Part shown: positions 11,150-21,700 of the stretch, one piece after another | Position numbering within the stretch: position 1 is the stretch's first letter | Layout of the letters: each line of letters opens with the position of its first letter | Assembly: GCF_902459505.1 (NCBI RefSeq) | Contig: NC_047095.1 | Span: forward strand, 119,599,380-119,663,379 | DNA: 64,000 nt | Direction of reading: 5' to 3' | From: Geotrypetes seraphini | Taxonomy: Eukaryota; Chordata; Amphibia; Gymnophiona; Dermophiidae | The notes under the pieces: model-generated | What the model was told of the DNA's origin: nothing | Databases searched by the model: none | The model's input: only the letters and a program-made list of their open reading frames with translations | Program-made: the position numbers and the translations under genes

Positions 11150-11599
11150 GGGTGACTGAACATCTCTGTTTTACGGTGGGATGATGAAAAGAATGCGTTT
11201 GTGTGTCTTGCAATTCCCTGTGTATAAAAAGAGGAGATTAATTTTAAGCTACTAAAAATTCCAGAGCAACTTATTATTTGTTTTAAAATGGTCACAATCA
11301 ATAAAAAGGCTTAAGAAATGATAATAAAAAAGATCTTTTAAGGAGGCTACTGCAGAGCTAGGGAATAATTGTCATACAGTACTTAAGTCTAGCTTTCAAG
11401 GTGGGGTGTGAAAGCAGTTTAGATGTGGAGTGTGGGTGATGGTTGGTAGGCCAGCACTCAGTTAGGACATCATCGCTCCCAAGGTAGTGAGGACTGGGGG
11501 GTGGGGGGAAGCGGGAAATTTGTCCCTATGTCATTCTCTATATGGTCCTCAGTGCTCATCTTAGAGCACTGTTTATAAAATAGGGTTCAGCACCAGGTT
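11150..11599. other. Intergenic, nothing recognised
   Basis: Sequence between NEU1 and an L2 remnant, with a G-rich stretch at about 11490. No coding or repeat signal that I can support. Confidence 0.4.
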
Positions 11600-11909
11600 T
11601 TTTTTAATGCTGTATACTGACTCCAGCCCCAGGTTACGATGTGGCTACTTTGATTTCAAATGGAAGTTAAATCCAGATAAGGTTAAACTTTTCCTGGCCT
11701 CTCCACATAATTGTGAAGAAAATAGGGATCTTAAATGGGATCACTTATTCCATTCTATCCACCTTCAAAATAGTAGGTGTCTATTTGGACAGGAATTTAT
11801 CTACGATTACTCAAGTTGATTCATTGGTTAAAAAAAAAAAAAAAATGCTTCTTTATGTTTTGGAAACTTAGACTGACTAGATCATATTTTGAATGCAAAT
11901 CGTTTCGAC

Positions 11910-12103
11910 CAGTGTTTCCCAATCCTGTCCTGGAGGACCACCAGCCAGTCGGGTTTTTGGGATAACCCTAATGAATATGTATAATAGAGATTTGCATATA
12001 ATGGAGGTGAAAGGCATGCAAATCTGCTCCATGCATATTCATTAGGGTTATCCTGACAACCTGACTGGATGGGGGTACTCCAGGACAGGGTTGGGAACCA
12101 CTG
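11910..12103. mobile_element. hAT-type palindromic MITE
   Basis: From CAGTGTTTCCCAATCCTG to GGGAACCACTG. Target copies gtttcgac (11902-11909) and gtttagac (12104-12111) differ at one base. Hairpin interior with ATTTGCAT and ATGCAAAT octamers. Same family as 20823-21018. Confidence 0.85.
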
Positions 12104-12111
12104 GTTTAGAC

Positions 12112-12808
12112 CAGTGTTCTTCAACCACCGGTCCGTGGACCGGTGCCGGTCCACAGAAATTTCCTGCCAGTCTACAGGGCCAGCACGTGCATCAGGCCCA
12201 AAACAGTGTTCTTCAACCGCCAGTCCACGGTGCGATCGATGCAGCATTATCTTCGAGCCAGCTCCCTCTTCCTAACTGATTCAGTGCACAAAGCCACGGG
12301 CAGCGGCTCCTACGGGCATCCTGCACCTGAACCGGAAGCCTTCTCTCTGACGTTGCTTCCAGATGAGGCATGGGACGTGCAAGGTGCAATTAGTACTATT
12401 AAGGGGGCGGGGTCTGGGGTAGAGATGGGTGGGGTCTGGCCCACAACTTAGCCCAGTGTTCTTCAACTGCCGGTCCAAGGTGTGATCGATGCGGCGTTAT
12501 CTTCGAGCCAGCTCCCTCTTCCTAACTGATTCAGTGCACAAAGCCACGGGCAGTGGCTCCTACGGACATCCTGCGCCTGAACCGGAAGCCTTCTCTCTGA
12601 CGTTGCAATGTCAGAGGGAAGGCTTCCAGATGAAGCACGGGACGTGCAAGGTGCAATTAGTACTATTATGGGGGAGGAGATTGGGCAGGGTCTGGCCTAC
12701 GACTTAGCCCAGTGTTCTTCAACCGCCGGTCCACGGACCGATGCCGGTCCACAGAATAATTCTTTTATTTCTGCTGGTCCATAGGTGTAAAAAGGTTGAA
12801 AAACACTA
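12112..12808. mobile_element. hAT element with internal tandem copies
   Basis: Begins CAGTGTTCTTCAACCACCGG and ends GGTTGAAAAACACTA. The target copy gtttagac is present on both sides (12104-12111 and 12809-12816). The start sequence recurs inside at about 12203, 12451 and 12711, giving roughly 250-bp tandem units. Non-coding. Confidence 0.8.
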
Positions 12809-13245
12809 GTTTAGACTATTGGTTCAGTCTTTTGTCCTGAGTATTCTGGACTATTGCAATATTGTATATTTGGCAGTCAACCCAAAACCCTGGCTCGACT
12901 TCGATTAATACAGAATACAGCAATTCTTCTGATTTTTAAATTTTAAAAAATTAGACCACATAACGCCTTGTTACCGAGTGCTGCATTGGCTCGAGTGTAG
13001 TTCAAGTTCAGTTGCCTATGTTACAAAGTCATATCTGGTATGGCTCCAATCTATTTAGTTGATCAATTAAGTTTTCCCCTTCATAAATGTTCTGCTCGGA
13101 TAGCTTCCCTTTTTGATTTTCCATCACCCAAAGGTTGTCACTATAAAAGATATCTTAATCGACTACTCATTTCAAGCAGCTACTTGGGATACTGATTTTT
13201 GTCAATTATTTTTAAAATCTACATCATATCAAAATTTTGGGAAAC

Positions 13246-13735
13246 TATTAAGAACATAAGAAGTTGCCTCCACTGGGTCAGACCAGAGGTCCATCGCTCC
13301 CGCGGTGGCCCATCATGACCTGTGAAGTGGTTTCTGACTAATCCTATAACCTACCTCTGCTTCTATTTGTACCCCTCAATCCCCTTTTCTTTTAGGAACC
13401 TATCTAGACCCTCCTTGAACCCCTCTAGCGTGCTCTGGCCTATCACAGCCTCCGGGAGCGCGTTCCATGTGTCCACCACCCTCTGAGTGAAAAAGAACTT
13501 CCTAGCATTTGTTCTAAACCTGTCCTTTTTCAATTTCTCCGAGTGCCCCTTTGTACTTGTGGCTCCCCACAGCCTGAAGAATTTATCCCTGTCTACCTTC
13601 TCTATGCCCTTCATGATTTTGAAGGTTTCTATCATGTCTCCTCCAAGTCTCCGCTTTTCCAGGGAGAATAGCCCCAGCATTTCCAATCTGTCAGCATATG
13701 AGAAGTTTTCCATACCTTTTATCAGCTTTGTCGCT
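13246..13735 (-). mobile_element. CR1 LINE 3' end
   Basis: The - strand frame 13713-13363 codes the CR1 C-terminus ([20 protein letters not shown], then [20 protein letters not shown]). The left end has the usual inverse tail aagaacataagaagttgcc. Confidence 0.9.
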
Positions 13736-13839
13736 GATATTTATTTAGGAAATTTTTGAAAGCTTGAAAATATATTTCATTCGGTGTTGAAGCAATATTT
13801 TACTTTTGTAAAACCGATAAATAGAGGGAATAAAAGCAG

Positions 13840-14530
13840 GGAAATAAAGTTATATGTTAGAGAAAAGCCAGGTTTTCAGTTGTTTGCGGAATAATTGGAG
13901 GGAGCCCAGGTTCCGCAGCAGGGTGGTGAGATCGTTCCAAAAGCCCGTGATTTTGAAGAGAGGGATTTTCCCAGTTTGCCTGCGTAGAGAATACCGTGTA
14001 GAGAGGGGAAGGATAGTTTATGTCTGTGGACGGATCTGGTGGTAGCAGGCCTCGAGGCGTTAAAGGATAGTGGGATTAGGGGAGGGAGGATGCCGTGAAT
14101 GATCTTGAAAGCCAGGCAGGAGCATTTGAAATGAATTCTGGGAATCACTGGGAGCCAGTGAAGGTTGGTAAGGAGTGGGGAGACATGGTCAAATTTGCGT
14201 TTTGCAAAGATCAGCTTGGCTGCAGTATTCTGGATAAGCTGGAGTCTTTGAAGATTTTTTTTTGTTAGGCATAAATAAATGGCATTACAGTAGTCGAGTT
14301 TAGAGAGGATGATGGATTGGACAAGGACGGTGAAATGTTTTTGGCGAAAGTAGGATCTTACTTTCCTTAGCATGTGGAGGCTGAAAAAGCAAGATTTTGC
14401 CAGGGAATTGAGGTGATCGTTGAGGGAGAGAGAAGAGTCAATAATGATGCCGAGGACCTTACTAGAGAACTCAAGAGCGGAGCCTGTGGGTAGTGTGAAG
14501 AGGGTGGGCAAGTATTCTAATTTTGGGCCA
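13840..14530 (-). mobile_element. L2 LINE fragment, open for 211 codons
   Basis: The - strand frame 14511-13876 reads LGIIIDSSLSLNDHLNSLAK, LSKLDYCNAIYL, LQLIQNTAAKLIF and LHWLPVIPRIHFK, the L2 pattern after the RT catalytic region. The 5' part of the element is missing. The open frame suggests that it is fairly young. Confidence 0.85.
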
Positions 14531-14633
14531 AGCCAGAGAGCCTGTGGAAAGGACTTTATGAAATTGATCTAGTGAATTATGTGACTAAAAGTTGTCTCTT
14601 CAGAGGGGAAGGCATTTTAAAGCAAAGTACTTA

Positions 14634-15026
14634 TGAGGGGCCGCTGAAAAGTTCTCAGCCCATCCAAGAAGAGAATGATGTGGAGCCGTGAAACAAATTA
14701 TTCCACACTTTTCATTTCAATGAGGCAAATACATCTAGTAAATGGGCACAAAGTGTAGGGACATCAAGCCATTGTGACATCACCGATGAGGTTGGCTCTT
14801 AGGCATTGGTGGAATGAGGCATTATGACATCAGAATATGAGGGGCCGCTGAAAAGTTCTCAGCCCAGCCAAGAGAATGATATGGAGCTGTGAAACTTACA
14901 AATTATTCCACACTTTTCATTTAATTTCATATCATTGAAATGGAAAGCGTGGAATAACTTGTAAGTTTCATGGTTCCACATAATTCCATTTTTGGTTGGG
15001 TTGAGAACTTTTCAGCGACCCCCTCA
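14634..15026. mobile_element. Mariner-type MITE with a trapped CR1 piece
   Basis: Outer termini TGAGGGGCCGCTGAAAAGTT and the inverse ACTTTTCAGCGACCCCCTCA are flanked by TA (14632-14633, 15027-15028). A second left end lies at 14839, so the left part is duplicated. The segment between the two left ends contains the 75-bp CR1 3' UTR piece at about 14758-14832. Confidence 0.75.
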
Positions 15027-15348
15027 TATTGGAAACTGAAAGTCACACAGGACTTTTGGAATAGTGACTCAGTTTGTTGTAGGAGAACAGGGCGGTTAGA
15101 AAAACACTGAGTGCAAGACCAAGAGACAGAGATAATCCTCTGGCAGGACCACCAATGACAGGCCTATTTCAGACAAAGGGGACATGGGCAGATAACTTGA
15201 TATTAGGGCATTTTTTTTCTGGGGTAGATAGCTGGACTCTCCAGTGACGTCACTACCCTACCATAACATCACTTTCTGTCAGGACTTGCACAGCAACAGA
15301 CCTACCTGTGGAAAGGCAGCACTGCAAATACTATACCATACCCTAGAA

Positions 15349-15508
15349 CAGTCTTCCAAGTCAGTCCTGGAGTATTCCCTTGCCAGTCAGGATTTCAGGA
15401 CATCCATATAATGCAGTGTATGCAAATCAACTTCATGCATATTTAGTGCTGATATCCTGAAAATCTGACTGGCAAAGGGGTACTCCAGGACCAGCTTGGG
15501 AAACACTG
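15349..15508. mobile_element. hAT-type MITE upstream of ATP6V1G2
   Basis: 160 bp, from CAGTCTTCCAAGTCAGTCCT to GGGAAACACTG, with a perfect 8-bp target duplication ccctagaa (15341-15348, 15509-15516). It ends 165 bp before the ATP6V1G2 start codon. Confidence 0.85.
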
Positions 15509-15673
15509 CCCTAGAACTGTCTTGTCTATTGCTTTCCTTTCGCCCTTTGATGTGTTTCTGAATCAGGCCAGAACTGTGAGTGGAGGGTGCTAGGACCCTG
15601 CAGACTCCTTCCCTGCCAGTGGTACCCAGGCATCTGGAAGAGGCAGGATCCAGGCGAGAAGGAGACAGCAGCC

Positions 15674-15755
15674 ATGGCCAGCCAGTCCCAAGGAATACAG
15701 CAGCTGCTGCAAGCTGAGAAACGGGCAGCAGAGAAGGTAGCCGAGGCCAGGAAAA
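15674..15755 (+). CDS. ATP6V1G2: ATP6V1G2 exon 1
   Basis: ATG at 15674; donor gtaaga after 27 codons plus one base. Codes MASQSQGIQQLL through KVAEARK. Confidence 0.95.
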
Positions 15756-18700
15756 GTAAGATACATACCTCCTTGCCTCAACCTTACCCGAGTCATTGGG
15801 AGGAGTAAAGAGAGATAGATTTGAGGAGGTGGGGAAAAGATGCTGAGCTGCAAACAATGTCATCAGGGAGAGACCAGCCTGAATCTCATCACCCCTGACA
15901 TAAAATCCTTGTGGCACAGATTGTCTACGCGTTGTAGCCTTAGCATTATCGTCTGCTGTATGGCGAAGGGATGACGCATTAAGGCAGATCAGGGTGATTT
16001 CTAGTGTTCACAGAGGAGGCAGTTCAATTAATTTGGGGCCTCCAGACATGGGAAAAATGTTCAGTAAATTAGGCCTTTTGATCTTTATTCATTATAAAAG
16101 GGGAGGGGGAAGCAGGTCCAGACCATCTGGATGGGAAAATGATGTAGGTGAAAAGGGGAGTGCAGAAATATGAGCTATGAATGGGGAGGGGGGAGGAGAG
16201 AGTACAGACACACATGCATGCCCTGCAAGCACACATGCAACTAAAGACAATACAGCACATGCCTCCCTTCTGTTCAGTGTGTACACTGTCTCACAGTCTT
16301 TGCTTTCTTTCTGTCTGTCTTTTCTGTCACTGTCTGTGGATCTGTCCTTTCTTTGCCCCTTTTCTCTCATTCTACACTCCCCTGTTTCCCCCTCAGGGAA
16401 AGCTCGGAGGCTGAAGCAGGCAAAAGAAGAAGCACAGGCCGAAATTGAGCAGTACAGGCAGCAGCGGGAGAAGGAGTTTCACCAGAAGGAGCAGGCGGTG
16501 AGACACCCCCCTTCCCAGCTCATCCATGCTACATGATCCACCATCCCATGAGACCCTCTGTTCAAGTCATCCACTCCATGAGTTCCACAGCCCATGATCC
16601 TCCATCCCACCTATAAAAATTCCTCCCTTCCCCCCATTCTCCATTCCATGAGACCTTCTCAGATCACTCTTAATGAGACCCCTTCCCTGATGTTTCATTC
16701 CATGAGACCTCCTCGTCAGATCCCTGTTTTTAATGAGACCTCTTCCCCCCCATCCTCCTCATATCACTCTTTCATTTCCCTGGGTTCTCCCTTCCATCTT
16801 TCTCCATTTTCAGAGTGTTATAAAGATAGCCCCCCAAAGTTTGTATTTTCTGTCCCTGCCCTCTGCATTTTTCCTGGATTTCTTCACAGGTACTCAGACC
16901 CTGTACTCTCAGTAATATGTTAGCGTGCCATTTTCAAATTATGGGCCCTCAAGCAACAATTTTGGAGTCCCAGATTAGGGTGGGGGTGGAAGCACCTCAG
17001 ATCTGAGCGAGCTTTAAGCGGGCTCCTCACTTTTAGGGACCCCCTCCACTATGAGGATAATTTAGGCAGAATTTACCCCACTGCCTATGCGCTCTTTGCA
17101 TTTTGCTATCCTTGCTCCTCCCCAAGCTAGGTGCATCGTGCATTTTTTGTTGTTGCTGTGTGTGTTTCCTCCCATATTTTCAGCCTCTATATTTTGCCTT
17201 GGTTTCCTTCCCTCCTACATTTTCAGTTTCTTGCTAGAGTCACCCCTGGTATTTTCAGCCCCTTTTGCCTGCACTCCCTTCCATATTTTCAATTTCAGCA
17301 CTCTCTAAATTTTGCTTCTGCATTTTGCCTGGGTTTCTTCCCATATTTTCGCCTCCTGCTCCCTATTTCGCTAGCGTTGCCCCTGTTATTTTCAGCCTTG
17401 CATGCATGCTGCTAGAGAATGACACGGTGACAAAATTCATCACCGCCCCCGCGGATAACCGCGGTAAACGATCTTCATGTCATTCTTTAAGGAGAGAGGG
17501 AAGAATCGGAGTATGAATGGCCACAACCACTGACCCGCAAGCTTTGCTTTGAAGAATGCTGGTGTAGAAGGACTGAGGCTGAAATAGACACTAGAAAATG
17601 ACATGGGATTATTTCCCGCGGTTATCCGCGGGGACGGGGGACGGTGATGAATTTTGTCACCGTCATTCTCTACTTGCTACCCAGGCCTCCTTCCATATTT
17701 TCAGCCTCTGTGCACTTTGCATCTCCTGTAATATCCTTGACCTTCTCAGCACTGAGCTGAAGGTTTCGATTTCACTTTTAGGACCTGATTTAACAAATCT
17801 GTTCTCAGTTTGCTACAAACCCCCCCCCCCCCAAAAAAAAACAAAAAACTAGGCTCCAAAGGCAATCGATCCAAATTGGGGGTTGCAACCTCAAATGGGG
17901 ACATGAAACCTATGTGTGGGGTTACAGCCAAGTGACCTTTGCCACTGGAGAGGAGAACATTTCCTGCAAGCCAAGGCGCGCGGGACCCAGTCCCTGTGCG
18001 TGGCCCCGCCCCTTCCGTCGCGCGAAGCTCGCGTCACAGGCGCCGAAGCTGCTGAGTGGAGTCAGCTGGCGCGCACGCGCAGGACCATGGTCCCGCGCGC
18101 CTCTGCTTGTAAGACATGGTACGGGCCGACCCGGAAGAAAACTGCAACAGGGAGTGGGTGAGAGGGAGGGATGGCTTGGGGGAGACAGAAAGGGAAGAAA
18201 GACAATGAACAAAAGAGGGAGGGGGAGAGAGAGGGAGATGGAGTAATGTTTAATGGGGGACACAGAGTAATCCTGGATGGGAAGGAGTGAGACCGAGAAA
18301 GAAAGGAGGTAAAGCTGGATGGAGGAGAAGAGAGAGGCAGGATGGGACAGAGGGACAAAGTGAGAGAGAGAGAGGGGGGGGGGGTAATGCTGGATGGGGA
18401 GAAGAGACAGTAAGAGAGATGGAGTAATACTGGATGGGGAGAAGTGAGAGCAAGAGAGGGTAATGCTGGATGGGAGAGAGGAACACAGAGAAGAGATATA
18501 GATGGAGTAAAGTGAGAGAAAGAGAGGGGGCAATGCTGGATGGGGAGAAGACAGTAAGAGAGAGATGGAGTAATACTGGATGGGGAGAAGTGAGAGCAAG
18601 AGAGGGTAATGCTGGATGGGAGAGGGACACAGAGAAGAGAGATGGGGTGAATTAAGACAGGGAGAGGGGGTAATGCTGGAGATGCAAAGTGAGGGAGAAA

Positions 18701-21700
18701 GGGATTAATACTGAATGAGGAGAAGTGGTGAGAGGGAGATATAGTAATGTTAGATTGGAGAGGATAGAAAGAGAAGGGACAAAGAGAGATGAACTAATGC
18801 TGGACGGGACAATGTGAGAGAGGGAATAAGGCTGAATGGGGAGATATGAGACAGAGAAAGAGGAGGTAACGCTGGATGGCGGAGAAGAGACACACAGACA
18901 TAAAGAGAGATGGGGTAAGGCTGGATGGGAAGAAGAGAGACAAACAGGATAATGCTGGATAGGAGAGGGACAGTGATGGGGATAATAATGGATGGGGTGA
19001 AGTGGGACAGAAAGATAGAGATGAGAAATGGGACAGAAAGAGAGATGAGGTAATGTTGAATGGGCAGAAGTGAGACAGAGGGATATGGGATATTGCTGGA
19101 TGCAGAGAAAAGGGTAATTCTGAATGGGGAAAGCGAGAAAAAGGGAGGCTAATACTGGATGGGGGAGAAGAAAGACTGAGGAACAAGAGATAGGGAATAA
19201 GAGGACCTGGATAGAGTGAAAGATATGGAAAGCTGTAGGTAGATGCAGTGAATAAAGGGAGATTGAAGACTGGCTAGTAAGAGTGAATGAAATTTGAATA
19301 GACAGGCAGAAAAACAGAAGAAAGCTGGAAGGAAAAGATCACTGTCAGAGATGGATGTATTGGAAGAAGTGAAAAAGACAGGAGGAGTTAGAAGAAAACC
19401 AAACAGGAGACCCTGGAAAGAGAGCTAAAAGAAGACCTGAAAGCAGTAACCAGAGACTGGGACCTACATGATTAGACAAATTAAATGGCCAGACAACAAA
19501 GGTAGAAAAACATTTTATTTTTAATTTAGGGTACAGTGGTGTGGTAGCAACCTTAGTCCACTTTAAATGTTAATAAAATTTTTAAAAAAAGTGAAAAATT
19601 GAAAATAAGGTGATATCTTTTCATTGACGAAAATGCATTCTTTAGCTAGCTTCTTTCAGAGAAAACCTCCTTCCTCAGGTTTGACCTGAGGAAAGGGGTT
19701 TTGACCTCTAAAAATATCACCTTATTTTCAATTATTTGTTAATTTGTAATGTAGTTGGAATGTATCAGTTTCAGAAAGTTATCTGTTTATTTTGCACAGC
19801 AGAAGAGGACATGGATTGCTTTCTTTGGTGTTGCAATATATGCAGAGGCTGATCTCATGGGGATTCAGTTTAATTTTTTGTGTAAATATTTTGCATTTTA
19901 TAGGCGGCGAGGGGTGTATCTGTATTCTGTTTGTGTGAAAAATAAATTGATTGTCCTTGTAGGATCGATACGTACTAATCTGACTTAGTTTTTCTAATGG
20001 TGTATTGATGTTCCATTGTCCACTGCAATACTTACTGTGCTAGCTTTTCTTAGGTAGGCCCTTGTGTGACTCCTGGAAATGTAGTGTGTTATGGTATAGT
20101 AGAATGTTTTATTGGTTTTGAGTTTTTTTTATAGGGTAATATTGTATGATTCACAATATGTCTTGTAATGGATTTTGCGAGAGAAGAACTAGTGAAGAGT
20201 AGGATAGACCACATCAACCTTGAGTCAGACCATCTTTATTTGTATTTATAAATGTAATACATGTAAAACCACATGAAAATGTCCCATGTATAAAATGCCC
20301 TATATTGGAGATATCCAATAGATGACCCGACATGGTCCATGTTTCAGTTATGGGTCTAAAATAAATGCATTATACATAAAAAAGGTCAAGACTGCATAGA
20401 TCAAATACTTAAAACAAATAATAGATTGATAAAATGGCATTGAAAGAAATATGAGGCAAATCAATAAAAAAAGAAACAACCCAATTAAAAACAAAAAATA
20501 AATATTGATTGGTTTGCCTCATATTTCTTTCAATATCTGACTCAAGGTTTGATTCAAGGTTGATGTGGTCTTTCCTACTCCCCACTAGTTCTTCTCTCAT
20601 TTGATTTTTACGTGGGGTTTCTATTCCCTCTCTTTTGTTGTAATGGATTTTGTTCCTGCCTTTTCTTAGTAGTGGGTCAAGGTGAGTTCCATTCAAATAT
20701 AGGAGGTGTTTTTCTGTCCCTGGAGGGCTTACGGTCTAAGTCTGTACCCGAGGTAATAGAGAATTAAGTGACATTGATAGTTGAACCCTGGTTTACCTGG
20801 TTCTCACCCTGTTCCTCTAATCCAGTGATTCCCAACCCTGTCCTGGAGGAACACCAGGCCAATCGGGTTTTCAGGCTAGCCCTAATGAATATGCATGAGA
20901 GAGATTTGCATATGATGGAAGTGATAGGCATGCAAATTTGCTTCATGCATATTCATTAGGGCTAGCCTGAAAACCCAATTGGCCTGGTGTTCCTCCAGGA
21001 CAGGGTTGGGAACCACTGCTCTAATCAATAGGTACAGCTAATGCAGAAAAGGCATATTCTGAAAATGTTTAGATCAGGGCTGCCCAAGTCCGGTCCTCGA
21101 GATCTACTGGCAGGCCAGGTTTTCAGGATATCCACAATGAATATGCATGAGAGAGATTTGCCTGCACTGCCTCCCTGGTATGCAAATCTCTCTCTCATGC
21201 ATATTCATTGTGGGTATCCTGGAAAACCTGGCCTGCCAGTAGATCTCGAGGACCGGACTTAGGCAGCCCTGGTTCAGTAGCTCTCAACAATAAACTAAAA
21301 GCCAGCAGATCTAAAACCTGGTGGTCATTTGACAACCTACCAAAAACATTGATAGGCAAGTCATATTATGGTTGCCAGTAACCACAGGATTTCTATTTCA
21401 GGGCTGCTGACCATTACAGGTAACATGGCCAACAGGAAGATACTAGAACAGGGGTGGGCAATTCCGGCCCTCAGGATTTCCCCCAATGAATATGCATTGA
21501 AAGCAGTGCATGCAAATAGATCTCATGCGTATTCATTGAGGAAATGCTGAAAACCCGACTGGATTCCGGCCCTTGAGGACCGGGGTTGCTCACCCCTGCA
21601 CTGGACTTGAGGAGCTAGTGTTGACTTGGAGCCAAGTGTTAAAGTATCGGCATATTTTTCCAGAATATTGCAATATTGTTCTGTTTAATATGTTGTATTG

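Larger units (their letters stand above)
11600..13240 (+). mobile_element. Decayed L2 LINE split by two hAT elements
   Basis: Fragments before 11901 and after 12816 belong together. The second part reads, through stops, as L2 reverse-transcriptase end sequence (LDYCNIVYLAV, RLIQNTA). The hAT elements at 11910-12103 and 12112-12808 sit in its middle. Confidence 0.65.

Noticed and set aside
17922-18630. Ser/Leu-rich frames on the - strand
   Set aside because: They are the complement of the purine-rich minisatellite.
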